DNA from: CAVXDY01 sp963760715
GTDB taxonomy: Bacteria; Actinomycetota; Thermoleophilia; Miltoncostaeales; Miltoncostaeaceae
Length of the DNA stretch: 64,000 bases
NCBI GenBank assembly: GCA_963760715.1
Contig: CAVXDY010000004.1
Span: 62,001 to 126,000, forward strand
Direction: 5' to 3'
Part shown: positions 38,841-47,518 of the stretch, piece after piece
Position numbering within the stretch: the first letter of the stretch is position 1
Layout of the letters: the number at the start of each line of letters is the position of its first letter
Notes under the pieces: generated by a model
Told to the model about the DNA's origin: nothing
Databases searched by the model: none
Seen by the model: the letters and a program-made list of their open reading frames with translations, nothing else
Position numbers and translations under genes: made by a program

Positions 38841-39962
38841 CAGCGGGCCTCCTTTCGGGGGCGGCGGGAGACGAAGCCGGCGATCACGTTCAGCAGCATG
38901 ACGATGATGATCAGTGTGAGGGCCGCGGCCCAGGCGCGGTCGATGTAGGGGCCCTTGGGCACACCGGGGTTCCGGTACTGGTCATAGGCGAAGACTGGCA
39001 GGTTCGGCATTCTCCCGGCGAACGGGTTCCAGTTCACCGTCGAGAAGGTACCGGTGGTGATGAGCAGGGGGGCGGTCTCGCCGATGACCCGTGACACGGC
39101 GACCATGACACCCGTGACGATGCCGGGCCGGGCGGTCGGGAGCACGACGCTGAGGATGGTGCGCCATTTGGGCACGCCGAGGGCGTAGGAGGCCTCGCGG
39201 AGCCCGTTCGGGACGATCTTCAGCATCTCCTCGGTGGAGCGCACGACGATCGGGATCATCAGCACCGAGAGCGCGACCGCGCCGACGACGCCGAGCCGGA
39301 CGCCCGGGCCGAGGAAGATCGCGAAGAGGGCGTACGCGAAGAGGCCCGCCACGATCGACGGGATGCCGGTCATGACGTCCACGAAGAAGATCAGCGCCCG
39401 CTTGAGGCGGCCCTGCCCGTACTCAACCAGGTAGACCGCCGCCATGACGCCGATCGGCACGGAGGCGGCGGTCGTCAGCAGCGTGATGACCAGGGTCCCG
39501 ACGATCGCGTGGTACGCGCCGCCGCCGGCGCCGACCACGTTGCGCGCGGACTCGGTGAAGAACGCGCCGTCGAACCGCGCGGCGCCGCGGCTGAGCACGG
39601 TCCACAGCAGGGAGACGAGCGGGGAGATGGCGATCGCGAACGCGCTGGTGACGATGAGCGTCACCGTCCGGTCCCGCGCCTTGCGGCGCCCCTCGACGGC
39701 GATGGACCACGCGTAGATCGCGACGCCGGCCGCGATGACGCCCAGGATGACCAGCAGCAGGCGGTTGGTCGACGTCACCGCCGCGAGCGCCAGCACGAGC
39801 ACGGCGGCGGCGCCGTAGACCGCCCAGGGCCGCCCAGCGCGGGAGCCGGCCCCCGACCAGGTCGCCGGCGGCGAGCCGCGGACCTCCGGCGAGGGCGGGC
39901 GGCGGGCCGGGCTCCTCGGACGGGGTGGCCGGGGTGGCGCGGACGTCCTCGGGTGTGCTCAT
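38840..39962 (-). CDS. pstA: Phosphate ABC transporter permease PstA, one frameshift
   Basis: Inner-membrane permease of the phosphate importer, about 373 residues after correction. N-terminal 45 residues are cytosolic (MSTPEDVRATPATPSEEPG). The frame then changes within a CCC run (GGG at 39827-39829, plus strand); one base fewer gives RWAAWAVYGAAAVLVLALA. Permease signatures are VVGAGGGAYHAIVGTLVITLL, GIPSIVAGLFAYALF and the EAA-type loop GLREASYALGVPKWRTILSVVLP, followed by RVIGETAPLLITTG. Extra N-terminal helices (about 45-110) are present, as in other actinobacterial PstA proteins. ATGA overlap with pstC, one-base overlap with pstB. Confidence 0.9.
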
Positions 39963-40907
39963 CGGAGGCGCTCTTCCCCGCGGGAGATGACCGCCCGGGC
40001 CACCATGTTCACCACCAGGGTGATGCCGAACAGCACGAGGCCCGTCGCGATCAGCGCGTTGACGTCGAGGCCCGAGGAGTCGGGGAACTGCAGCGCGATG
40101 TTGGCGGCGATGGTCGAGGGGTTGGCCGGCGAGATGAGGTTGAAGGTGACCCCGCCGGACACGGACAGGATGATGGTGACGGCCATCGTCTCGCCGAGCG
40201 CGCGGCCGAGCCCGAGCATCGAGCCGCCGACGATGGCGGAGCGCCCGAACGGCAGGACGGCCATGCGGATCATCTCCCAGCGCGTCGCGCCAAGAGCCAA
40301 CGCGCCCTCGATCTGGGTGCGCGGCGTGCGCGCGAACACCTCGCGGGTGATCGCGCTGATGATGGGCAGGATCATGATCCCGAGCACGAATCCGACCACG
40401 AGCATCGTGCGCCCGGTGGCCGAGGCCGGCCCGTCGAACAGCGGGATGAACCCGAGGTGGCCGGCGAGCCACGCCTGCAGATCGACCGACGCGGGGCCGA
40501 GCACCGCGATGCCCCAGAGCCCGTAGATGATGCTCGGGATGGCGGCGAGGAGGTTGATCACGTAGCCCAGGAACGCCTCGAGGCGCGGCGGGGCGTAGAA
40601 GGCGACGTAGAGCGAGACCGCCACCGCGAGCGGCGCGCCGATGATCGAGCGCGATGCCGGCGGAGAGGACCGTCCCGAAGGCGAGGGGGCCCACGTAGGA
40701 GAGGAAGCTCTTGCCGCCCGGCAGATCCGCCGCCGGGGCCGTCAGGGCCGGCCAGCCCTTCACGATCAGGAAGAGCGCGACGCCGGCGAGCATGGCCAGG
40801 ATCAGCAGCCCGGCGCCCACCGCGAGGCCGCGGAAGATCTGGTCGCCGCGCCGGCGGGTGCGCCCCGCGAAGGGGCCGGCGGGAATGTCTGGGCTCTGCG
40901 TCGTCAC
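39959..40907 (-). CDS. pstC: Phosphate ABC transporter permease PstC, one frameshift
   Basis: Partner permease of PstA, about 315 residues. GTG start (VTTQSPDIPAGPFAGRTRRR), first TM AVGAGLLILAMLAGVALFLIV, then LPGGKSFLSYVGPLAFGTVL. The frame breaks at about 40646 in GCTCGATCATC (minus strand); one base fewer gives SAGIALIIGAPLAVAVSLYV. The rest is intact: YVINLLAAIPSIIYGLWGI, RTMLVVGFVLGIMILPIIS, the EAA loop EGALALGATRWEMIRMAVLP and RALGETMAVTIILSVSGG. It follows pstS by 200 bp containing a strong hairpin and overlaps pstA by 4 nt. Confidence 0.9.
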
Positions 40908-41027
40908 GAGAGCGGGTCCCTCCCTGGGTTCGGCGGCACGGGGTGAAGGGGCCGGCGTGGCGCCGCGACGGCGCGGCCCGGGTGATCTTCCACGCGCCCC
41001 CGCCCCGGCGCAACACCCGCCGGACGG

Positions 41028-41057
41028 CCGCGCGGGGGGCGTGTGCCCCCCGCGCGG
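41028..41057 (-). terminator. Long perfect hairpin between pstS and pstC
   Basis: CCGCGCGGGGGGC (41028-41040) and GCCCCCCGCGCGG (41045-41057) pair over 13 bp with a 4-nt loop and no T tract. In pst operons such a hairpin commonly lowers expression of the membrane genes relative to pstS or protects the pstS mRNA. Confidence 0.6.
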
Positions 41058-41106
41058 ACGGTCGCGGTGCGGTGCGCCTGCGCTCACGCGGGCGCGATCC
41101 CGCCCA

Positions 41107-42211
41107 TCACGAGCCGATCGCGTCGACCGCGGGCTGGATCTTGGCCGTCAGAGCCGCGCTGATGGGCGCGGAGCCCGCCGCGGACGCCGCGGCCTGCTGA
41201 CCCGGCTCGCTGATGATGTAGTTCAGGTAGCCCTTCACGAGCGCCGCCGTGTTGGCGTCGTCGTAGGTCGTGCAGGCCATCTCGTACGAGGTCAGCACGT
41301 TCGGGTACACGCCCTGGCTCGCCGTGTCGCGCTTGAGGTCGTAGGTGAAGACGTTGGCGCCGGGGGTGTCGGTCTTCGGCGACTCGTCGAGGACCTTGGC
41401 CGCCGCCTCGGCCGTCGGCTTCTGGTAGGTCGCGCCGACCTTGAGGGCCGCCACGCCGAGGTCGCCCACCTGGCTCGCGTCGGCGTAGCCGATCGTGCCG
41501 TCGCCCGCAGCTGATCGCGTCGACGACCCCGGAGGTGCCCTGCGCGGACTCGCCGCCCTTGACCGGCCACGTGTCGGCGACCTCGTAGGTCCACACCTTC
41601 GGCGCCACCGCCGAGAGGTACTCCTGGAAGTTCTCGGTCGTGCCCGACTTGTCCGATCGGACCACCGTGGTGATGGCGGTGCCCGGGAGCGAGACGCCCG
41701 GGTTGTCGGCGGCGATGGCCGGATCGTTCCACTTGGTGATGTCGTGGTTCATGATCTTCGCCAGCGTGTCCGGCGTCAGCTGGAGGGAGTCGACGCCGCT
41801 CAGGTTGAAGGCGACCGCGATGGGGGAGACGTACACGGGGATCTCCACCAGGTTGTCCACGCCGCCACAGCGGTTCTGGGCGTCGGTCAGCTCCTGGTCG
41901 GCGAGCGGGACGTCGCTGCCGCCGAAGGCGGTGCCGCCGGAGATGAACTGGGTCCGTCCCGCGCCGGAGCCGACCGGGTCGTAGCTCACGGTGGCGCCCG
42001 AGTTCTCCGTCTGGAAGCCCGCCGTCCACGCCGTCTGCGCGGCCGACTGGGCGCTCGAGCCGGCGCCGGCGATCTCGCCCGACAGACCGCCGCCGCCACC
42101 CGATGTGCCGGCCGAGCCCGAGCTGCTGTCGCCTCCACAGCCCGCGGCGACCGAGCCGACGGCGAGCGCTCCCGCGGCCGCGATGAGTGCCAAACGGCGT
42201 CCTCGTGCCAT
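41107..42211 (-). CDS. pstS: Phosphate-binding lipoprotein PstS, one frameshift
   Basis: Periplasmic-side phosphate receptor of the importer, about 367 residues, lipid-anchored: signal peptide with lipobox VAAGC (about 21-25), then a Ser/Gly linker. Binding-site blocks are GAGSSAQSAAQTAWTAGF, SYDPVGSGAGRTQFISGG, FGGSDVPL, VVRSDKSGTTENFQEYL and YIISEPGQQAAA. The frame breaks at about 41507-41511 (minus strand ATCAGCTGCGGG); one base fewer gives VVDAISAGDGTIGYADASQV, the usual PstS sequence. A GGAAGGAG site precedes the ATG, and the PHO-box-like array lies 87-141 bp upstream. Confidence 0.9.
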
Positions 42212-42297
42212 GTGGTGGTGCTCCTTCCGGGGTGCCTTCGGGCGCGGCCGAACGCCGCCGCCCTCCTGATTACGGGGACGAACGTAACCCAGGCCCG

Positions 42298-42352
42298 GTG
42301 ACGAACGGGTGACTTTCCCGTGACCCTGTCGTGAACGACTTGTGAACGCGGG
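42298..42352 (-). promoter_or_regulatory. Array of five 11-bp PHO-box-like direct repeats
   Basis: Plus-strand GTGA starts at 42298, 42309, 42320, 42331 and 42342, spaced exactly 11 bp: GTGACGAACGG, GTGACTTTCCC, GTGACCCTGTC, GTGAACGACTT, GTGAACGCGGG. Read on the pst strand the last two units give CGTTCAC, matching the GTTCACC core of Streptomyces PhoP boxes. This should be the PhoP operator for pstSCAB, and the array ends 20 bp before the divergent GTG at 42373. Confidence 0.85.
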
Positions 42353-42360
42353 CCCACGGG

Positions 42361-42366
42361 CATACT
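42361..42366 (+). promoter_or_regulatory. Putative -10 (CATACT) for the CoA-binding gene, leaderless
   Basis: CATACT ends 6 nt before the GTG at 42373 and lies 8 bp from the PHO-box-like array, so PhoP could affect this promoter too. Confidence 0.35.
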
Positions 42367-42372
42367 TGGCCC

Positions 42373-42876
42373 GTGGCCCAGTACGCCGGCATGGCCCACG
42401 GCGCGCCCTCGGACGCCGTGCGCCGCATCCTCGACCGCTACCGCCGGCTGGCCGTGGTGGGCCTGTCGCCGCGGCCCGACCGGCCGAGCCATCGCGCCAT
42501 GGTCCACATGGCCGCCAACGGCTACGAGATCATCCCGGTGAACCCGACCTGCGACGAGGTGATGGGGTTTCCGTGCGTGGCCTCGCTGGAGGAGGCCGCC
42601 GCCCTCGGGCCCCTGGAGATCGTGGACGTCTTCCGGCGCCCCGAGGACATGCCGCCGGTGGTCGACGAGGCCATCGCGCTGGGCGCGAAGGTCGTCTGGA
42701 TGCAGCTCGGCATCTCCGAGCCGCAGTCGGCGGCGCGCGCGCGCGACGCCGGCCTCGAGGTGGTGGAGGACCGCTGCATCAAGATGGAGCACTGCCGGTT
42801 CTTCGGCGGGCTGAACGTGGTCGGGCTGTCCACCGGCGTGGTCGGGTCGCGGCGCATGGACCAGTTCGTCCCGTGA
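42373..42876 (+). CDS. CoA-binding (YccU-like) domain protein
   Basis: A 167-residue Rossmann-fold protein of the CoA_binding_2 group. Blocks are YRRLAVVGLSPRPDRPSHRA, ANGYEIIPVNPTCDEVMG, EIVDVFRRPEDMPPVVDEA, GAKVVWMQLGISEPQSAARA and VVEDRCIKMEH. The protein is cytosolic and binds acyl-CoA or CoA; the physiological role of the family is unclear. It overlaps metY as GTGA. This pair (YccU-like plus O-acetylhomoserine sulfhydrylase) recurs in many bacteria, suggesting a link to sulfur amino acid metabolism. GTG start chosen on the -10 spacing; an ATG six codons later is an alternative. Confidence 0.9.
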   Translation: MAQYAGMAHGAPSDAVRRILDRYRRLAVVGLSPRPDRPSHRAMVHMAANGYEIIPVNPTCDEVMGFPCVASLEEAAALGPLEIVDVFRRPEDMPPVVDEAIALGAKVVWMQLGISEPQSAARARDAGLEVVEDRCIKMEHCRFFGGLNVVGLSTGVVGSRRMDQFVP

Positions 42877-44162
42877 GCGCCGGGGGCCACGACTACGGCT
42901 TCGACACCCGGGCGCTCCACGCCGGCCAGCGCGTCGACCCCATCACCGGCTCGCGGGCCGTGCCGATCTACCAGACCGCGGCCTACGTCTTCGAGGACTC
43001 GGCGCACGCGGCCGACCTCTTCGACCTCAACCGCTTCGGGAACATCTACACGCGGATCATGAACCCCACGACCGCCGTGTTCGAGGAGCGGATGGCGAGC
43101 CTCGAGGGCGGGGTGGGCGCCCTCGCCACGGCGAGCGGCCTCGCGGCCCAGGCGATCGCGATCACCACCCTGCTGGAGTCGGGCGACCACGTGGTCTCGT
43201 CGGGCCACCTCTATGGCGGCTCCCACAACCAGCTCGCCATCACGCTGGCCCGCTTCGGCATCGAGACGACGTTCGTCGATCCGGCCGACGGCGACGCCTG
43301 GCGCGCCGCGGTCACCCCGCGCACCCGGCTGATGTACGGCGAGACGATCGGCAACCCGGTCCTCGACGTGCTCGACATCGCGATGGTGGCCGGGGCGGCG
43401 CGTGAGGCCCGGGTGCCCCTCCTGATCGACAACACCTTCGCCACCCCCTACCTGTGCCGCCCCATCGAGCACGGCGCCGACCTGGTGTCCCACTCGGCCA
43501 CCAAGTGGATCTGCGGGCACGGGACGTCCATCGGCGGGGTGCTGGTCGACGGCGGCACCTTCCCGTGGGCCGAGGGGCGCTTCCCCGGGCTGGTCGAGCC
43601 GAGCCCCGGCTACCGGGGGCTGCGCTACGCCGAGACCTTCGGGAACTTCGCCTTCATCATGAAGGCGCGCGTGGAGACGATGCGCGACCTGGGTCCGGTG
43701 CTCTCGCCCTTCAACGCCTTCCTGATGCTCCAGGGCCTGGAGACGCTGTCGCTGCGGATGGACCGCCACGTGGCGAACGCGCGCGCGGTGGCCGGGTTCC
43801 TGAAGGGTCACGAGAGGGTGGACTGGGTGAGCCACCCCGACCTGCCGGGATCGCCCGAGCGCGAGCGGGCCGCGCGCTACCTGCCCCGGGGGGCCGGCTC
43901 GGTGCTCACCTTCGGCGTGCGCGGCGGCCGGGAGGCCGGGCAGCGGCTGATCGAGGCCTGCGAGCTGTGCTCCCACCTGGCCAACGTGGGCGACGCGAAG
44001 ACGCTCATCATCCACCCGGCCTCCACCACCCATCGCCGGCTCGACGAGGAGGGCCTGGCGCGCGCCGGCGTGACCGACGACATGGTGCGGGTCTCGGTGG
44101 GCCTGGAGACCGTGGAGGACATCATCTGGGACCTCGACCAGGCGATCGCGGCCTCGGCCTAG
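42873..44162 (+). CDS. metY: O-acetylhomoserine aminocarboxypropyltransferase (sulfhydrylase)
   Basis: PLP enzyme of 429 residues forming homocysteine from O-acetylhomoserine and sulfide. It begins YGFDTRALHAGQRVDPITGS, then VPIYQTAAYVFEDSAHAADLF and YTRIMNPTTAVFEERMASLEGG. The PLP phosphate site is TASGLAAQAIAI, the substrate region is LYGGSHNQL, IDNTFATPYLCRP carries the cofactor Asp, and the Schiff-base lysine is Lys211 in SHSATKWICGHG. The later blocks SSHL-type LCSHLANVGDAKTLIIHP and TTHRRLDEEGLARAGV are normal. The length and the long insertion before GGVLVDGG fit MetY rather than MetB/MetC. GTG start overlaps the CoA-binding gene stop. Confidence 0.94.
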   Translation: MSAGGHDYGFDTRALHAGQRVDPITGSRAVPIYQTAAYVFEDSAHAADLFDLNRFGNIYTRIMNPTTAVFEERMASLEGGVGALATASGLAAQAIAITTLLESGDHVVSSGHLYGGSHNQLAITLARFGIETTFVDPADGDAWRAAVTPRTRLMYGETIGNPVLDVLDIAMVAGAAREARVPLLIDNTFATPYLCRPIEHGADLVSHSATKWICGHGTSIGGVLVDGGTFPWAEGRFPGLVEPSPGYRGLRYAETFGNFAFIMKARVETMRDLGPVLSPFNAFLMLQGLETLSLRMDRHVANARAVAGFLKGHERVDWVSHPDLPGSPERERAARYLPRGAGSVLTFGVRGGREAGQRLIEACELCSHLANVGDAKTLIIHPASTTHRRLDEEGLARAGVTDDMVRVSVGLETVEDIIWDLDQAIAASA

Positions 44163-44178
44163 CGGCGCCGGCGTCTCC

Positions 44179-44958
44179 TCAGTGGATCTTGTCCAGGCTG
44201 ACCTCGGCGCCGGCCAGGGCGAGCGCGGCGGCCACCAGGGCGATCAGCACGATCTGGTGCACCAGGTAGATCGGGAGGGCATGACGCCCCGGCCACCCCA
44301 GCGCGCGGGCGTGCGAGGGGGTGGGGAGCCGGCGCCCCCACCGGCCGCGGCGACCGCCCGGGTAGAGCACGGCGCCGGCCGCGAGTCCCAGGATCGCCGG
44401 ACCCAGCCACGGAAGGAGCGGGTACCAGTCGACCCCCTCGGTGCCGGTGCGCCGGAAGCCGAGCGCCAGGAGGCCGATGGCGTCCGACCGCGGGCCGTCG
44501 TGGACGAGGGCGATGCCCGCCGCGATGACGGCCACGCCGAGCACCAGGAGCAGCGGCGGGGCGAGCCGCACCAGCAGCGGCAGGATGAGCATCGTCACGG
44601 CGATGCAGTGCAGGATGCCGAAGCGGACGTAGTCGTCGCCGAGCGCGATGAGGGTCACGATGCTCACCAGCAGGGCGCCCGCCAGCACCTCCGCGGCCCG
44701 CCGGGCGTGGCGCCGGTAGAGGGCCCATCCGGAGAGCCCGCGCGCCCGGGAGCGCGCGTTCGAGATCCACAGGCTCACCCCGACGATGAACAGGAACGAC
44801 GAGCCCGTGGCCACCTGCAGCGCCAGCCAGCCGCCGCTGAGGGGGTCGATGTCCACGCCCGGGCCGACCAGGTTGGCGTCGTAGCCGATGTGGTACGCGA
44901 CCATCATCAGGATCGCGATCGTGCGCGCGACGTCAACCTCCCACAGGCGCTCGCTCAC
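44179..44958 (-). CDS. HGSNAT-like membrane protein (DUF1624-type acyltransferase)
   Basis: Polytopic membrane protein of 259 residues resembling heparan-alpha-glucosaminide N-acetyltransferase catalytic domains. It opens ERLWEVDVARTIAILMMVAYHIGYD (conserved Asp and His in TM1), then SSFLFIVGVSLWISNARSRA, RFGILHCIAVTMLILPLL and LLPWLGPAILGLAAGAVLYP, and ends HALPIYLVHQIVLIALV. Such proteins are thought to move acetyl groups across the membrane to a sugar; the substrate here is unknown. The GTG overlaps the IMPase stop (GTGA). It is the last gene of a three-gene coupled operon. Confidence 0.8.
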   Translation of the reverse strand: MSERLWEVDVARTIAILMMVAYHIGYDANLVGPGVDIDPLSGGWLALQVATGSSFLFIVGVSLWISNARSRARGLSGWALYRRHARRAAEVLAGALLVSIVTLIALGDDYVRFGILHCIAVTMLILPLLVRLAPPLLLVLGVAVIAAGIALVHDGPRSDAIGLLALGFRRTGTEGVDWYPLLPWLGPAILGLAAGAVLYPGGRRGRWGRRLPTPSHARALGWPGRHALPIYLVHQIVLIALVAAALALAGAEVSLDKIH

Positions 44959-45707
44959 GTCACGAGCGCGAGAAGGGGCTCGATGAGCCCGGGCGCGGCG
45001 GCCACCAGCGTGTCCTCGGCCGGCTGCACCACCACCCCCCCGGCCTCGCGCACGAGCAGGCCGCCCGCGGCCCAGTCCCACGGGTTGAGGCCGGTCTCGT
45101 AGTACCCGTCCACCCGGCCCGCGGCGAGCCAGGCCAGATCGATCGCGGCCGAGCCGAACCGCCGCACGTCCCGCACCGCCGGCAGCACGCGCGTCAGGAG
45201 CCGGGCCTGCACCGCGCGCCGCTCGGCCCGGTAGCTGAAGCCGGTGGCCACGAGCGCGCGGTCCAGCGCCGGGCCGGCATCGAGCCGCAACCGGCGGTCG
45301 CCGAGCCGGGCGCCCTCGCCGCGGCGCGCCGTGAAGGTCTCCCCGCGCGGCGGGTCGTGCACCACTCCCACCACCGGGCCGTCCGCGTCCGCGGCGGCCA
45401 CGCTGACGCTCCACTGCGGGATGCCCCAGAGGTAGTTGATCGTCCCGTCGAGGGGATCGACCAGCCAGCGGAGCCCCGACGCGCCCTCGCCGCCGCCTCC
45501 CTCCTCGGCCAGGATGGCGTCGCCGGGCCGCGCGCGGCGGATCCGCTCCACGATCAGGGCCTCGGCGGCACGGTCGGCGTCGCTCACGAGGTCCGTGCGG
45601 CTGCTCTTGGACGAGATGCCCGTGGCCGGGCCGCCGAACCTCTCCAGCAGCAGCGCCCCCGCCTCCCGGGCGACGGACTCGGCCAGGGCGAGCAGGTCGT
45701 CGCTCAC
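44955..45707 (-). CDS. Inositol monophosphatase family protein
   Basis: Mg-dependent sugar-phosphate phosphatase of 250 residues. Metal-binding motifs are LAEEGGGGE, WLVDPLDGTINYLWGIPQWSVSVA and LNPWDWAAGGLLVREAGG. SDADRAAEALIVERI is the usual N-terminal helix. Substrates in this family include inositol-1-phosphate, histidinol phosphate and fructose-1,6-bisphosphate; the sequence alone does not choose among them. The GTG start overlaps the hydrolase stop (GTGA) and its own stop overlaps the HGSNAT-like start. Actinobacteria need such an enzyme for inositol lipids and mycothiol. Confidence 0.92.
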   Translation of the reverse strand: MSDDLLALAESVAREAGALLLERFGGPATGISSKSSRTDLVSDADRAAEALIVERIRRARPGDAILAEEGGGGEGASGLRWLVDPLDGTINYLWGIPQWSVSVAAADADGPVVGVVHDPPRGETFTARRGEGARLGDRRLRLDAGPALDRALVATGFSYRAERRAVQARLLTRVLPAVRDVRRFGSAAIDLAWLAAGRVDGYYETGLNPWDWAAGGLLVREAGGVVVQPAEDTLVAAAPGLIEPLLALVT

Positions 45708-46516
45708 GTGAGGTGCTCGACCAGGGCGGGGAGCACGGTGGCGGGCGCCTCCAGGTGCGGGAAGTGCCCGATGCCCGGCAGCCGCAGGAGGCGACCCGCC
45801 GGAAGAGCGCCGGCCAGCCATTCCGCTCCCCGCGGCGGGGTGACGCGGTCGAGCGACCCCGAGACCACCAGGCCGGGCTGCGGGAGCCGCGCGGCGAGCG
45901 GGCGGACGTCGGTTCCGAGGCCCCGCGAGGCCCAGTCCGCCATCGCCCGCAGGTCGGCCGTGATGAGCCGGTCGCTCGCCTCCTGCAGAAGGGCGGCCAT
46001 CGCGGGATCGCCCGTCAGCGCTCCCGGGTCGGCCACGGCCGTGAGGTAGGCGTCGCGGCGGCGCGCGGGGCTGCGGCGGATGCGGGCGATGCCCAGGCGG
46101 GCCAGCGCCGGGCCGACCAGCGGGACCTGGACGACGTCGGACACGCTGCGCGGCGGCATCCGCATCGGCCGGGCGAGCACCCAGGGCGCGATCAGCGCCA
46201 TCCGGCTCACGGCCTCCGGCCGCCGGGCGGCGAGGATCATCGCGACCTGGGTCCCCAGCGAGTGGCCCACCACGCCGACCGGTGCCAGCGAGGAGACCAG
46301 GGGCTCCAGCGCGCCGGCGAGGGATTCCGGCCCCGTGCGGGTGCGGCCGAGGCGGGGGCTGGCCCCGAATCCCGGCAGGTTGACCGCGACCGCCCGGGCG
46401 CCTCCCGCGGCGAGCGCCTCCGGCAGCGGGCCCCAGCCCTCCTTGAAGCCGTTGAGGCCGTGGATGAGGAGCACCGTGGGCCCCGTCCCGGCATCGAGCG
46501 TTGCGATGGCGCCCAC
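45704..46516 (-). CDS. Alpha/beta hydrolase
   Basis: A 270-residue alpha/beta-hydrolase fold enzyme. The oxyanion region is TVLLIHGLNGFKEGW, the nucleophile elbow is VVGHSLGTQVAM (Ser), the acid region VSGSLDRVTPPRG (Asp) and the histidine GIGHFPHLEAP. A helical cap lies between (MRMPPRSVSDVVQVPLVGP). The substrate is unknown. The GTG at 46516 was selected because TATCGT ends 6 nt upstream. It is divergent from ispH with 39 bp between starts and is the first gene of the hydrolase-IMPase-acyltransferase operon. Confidence 0.9.
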   Translation of the reverse strand: MGAIATLDAGTGPTVLLIHGLNGFKEGWGPLPEALAAGGARAVAVNLPGFGASPRLGRTRTGPESLAGALEPLVSSLAPVGVVGHSLGTQVAMILAARRPEAVSRMALIAPWVLARPMRMPPRSVSDVVQVPLVGPALARLGIARIRRSPARRRDAYLTAVADPGALTGDPAMAALLQEASDRLITADLRAMADWASRGLGTDVRPLAARLPQPGLVVSGSLDRVTPPRGAEWLAGALPAGRLLRLPGIGHFPHLEAPATVLPALVEHLT

Positions 46517-46522
46517 GGTGGG

Positions 46523-46528
46523 ACGATA
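46523..46528 (-). promoter_or_regulatory. Putative -10 (TATCGT) for the hydrolase operon, leaderless
   Basis: TATCGT ends 6 nt before the GTG at 46516, back to back with the ispH -10. Confidence 0.45.
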
Positions 46529-46543
46529 CGCGTCGGGGTCGGG

Positions 46544-46549
46544 TACCCT
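46544..46549 (+). promoter_or_regulatory. Putative -10 (TACCCT) for ispH, leaderless
   Basis: TACCCT ends 6 nt before the GTG at 46556. The stretch CTTGGCCCGTG is also found at the CoA-binding gene start (42365-42375). Confidence 0.45.
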
Positions 46550-46555
46550 TGGCCC

Positions 46556-47488
46556 GTGTCCGAGAAGCTCGAGCTCGTCTCCCCCCGCGGCTACTGCGCC
46601 GGCGTGGACCGCGCCATCGAGACCGTCGAGCGCGTGCTCGAGGAGATCGGCCCGCCGGTCTACGTGCGCGGGGAGATCGTCCACAACACCCACGTCGTGG
46701 CCACCCTCGCCGCGAAGGGCGCGGTGTTCGTGGACTCCGAGAGCCAGGTTCCCGAGGGCCAGACGATCATCCTGTCCGCCCACGGCGTCTCGCCCGAGGT
46801 GCGGCGGGTCTGCAGCGAGCGCAACCTGCGCGTGATCGACGCCACCTGCCCGCTGGTGTCCAAGGTGCACGCCGAGGTCCGCCGCTACGCCGCCCGCGGC
46901 GCGACGGTGCTGCTCGTGGGCCACCTGGACCATGACGAGGTGATCGGGACCATGGGCGAGGCCCCCGAGTCGGTGATCGTGGTGGAGAACGTGGCCGACG
47001 CCGAGACGGTCGAGGTCAGCGACCCCTCCAACGTGGCCCTCACCACGCAGACGACGCTGTCGATCGACGACACGATGGAGATCGTCGAGGTCCTCCGGCG
47101 GCGCTTCCCGGAGCTCTGGAGCCCGAAGTCGAGCGACATCTGTTACGCCACCCAGAACCGGCAGGACGCCGTGCGTGAGGTCGTGCAGGCGGGCGCCGAC
47201 CTGGTGCTGGTGGTCGGCTCGCGCAACTCCTCCAACTCGAACCGCATGGTCGAGGTGGCGCAGGCGGCCGGATGCGAGGCCCACCTGCTCGACAACGACG
47301 AGGAGCTGGACATGGCCTGGCTGGCGGGCAAGCAGAGGATCGCCCTCACGGCCGGGGCGTCGGCGCCCGAGGTGCTGGTGCAGGACGTCGCCCGGCTCCT
47401 GGAGGAGGCCGGCTACGCCCGGACGGGCGAGGAGGAGCCGAGCGCCGAGGGCGTGTTCTTCTCCCTCCCCCGAGAGGTCCGCACCTAG
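46556..47488 (+). CDS. ispH: 4-hydroxy-3-methylbut-2-enyl diphosphate reductase
   Basis: Fe-S enzyme of 310 residues for the last step of the MEP isoprenoid pathway, making IPP and DMAPP. The three cluster cysteines are in SPRGYCAGVDRAIE, VIDATCPLVSKVH and DICYATQNRQDAV. Substrate residues lie in EIVHNTHVV, ILSAHGVSPEV, TTQTTLSIDDT and GSRNSSNSNRMVEVA. The GTG start has a -10 six nucleotides upstream and no ribosome site. The C-terminal 25 residues are acidic and variable. It converges on the UDP-sugar pyrophosphorylase gene over a small hairpin. Confidence 0.96.
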   Translation: MSEKLELVSPRGYCAGVDRAIETVERVLEEIGPPVYVRGEIVHNTHVVATLAAKGAVFVDSESQVPEGQTIILSAHGVSPEVRRVCSERNLRVIDATCPLVSKVHAEVRRYAARGATVLLVGHLDHDEVIGTMGEAPESVIVVENVADAETVEVSDPSNVALTTQTTLSIDDTMEIVEVLRRRFPELWSPKSSDICYATQNRQDAVREVVQAGADLVLVVGSRNSSNSNRMVEVAQAAGCEAHLLDNDEELDMAWLAGKQRIALTAGASAPEVLVQDVARLLEEAGYARTGEEEPSAEGVFFSLPREVRT

Positions 47489-47502
47489 GGCCCTCGCGGG
47501 CC
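47489..47502. terminator. Small hairpin between convergent ispH and pyrophosphorylase genes
   Basis: GGCCC (47489-47493) and GGGCC (47498-47502) with a TCGC loop follow the ispH stop directly. Weak but well placed. Confidence 0.35.
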
Positions 47503-47518
47503 GTCGCGCCGGGCCCCG

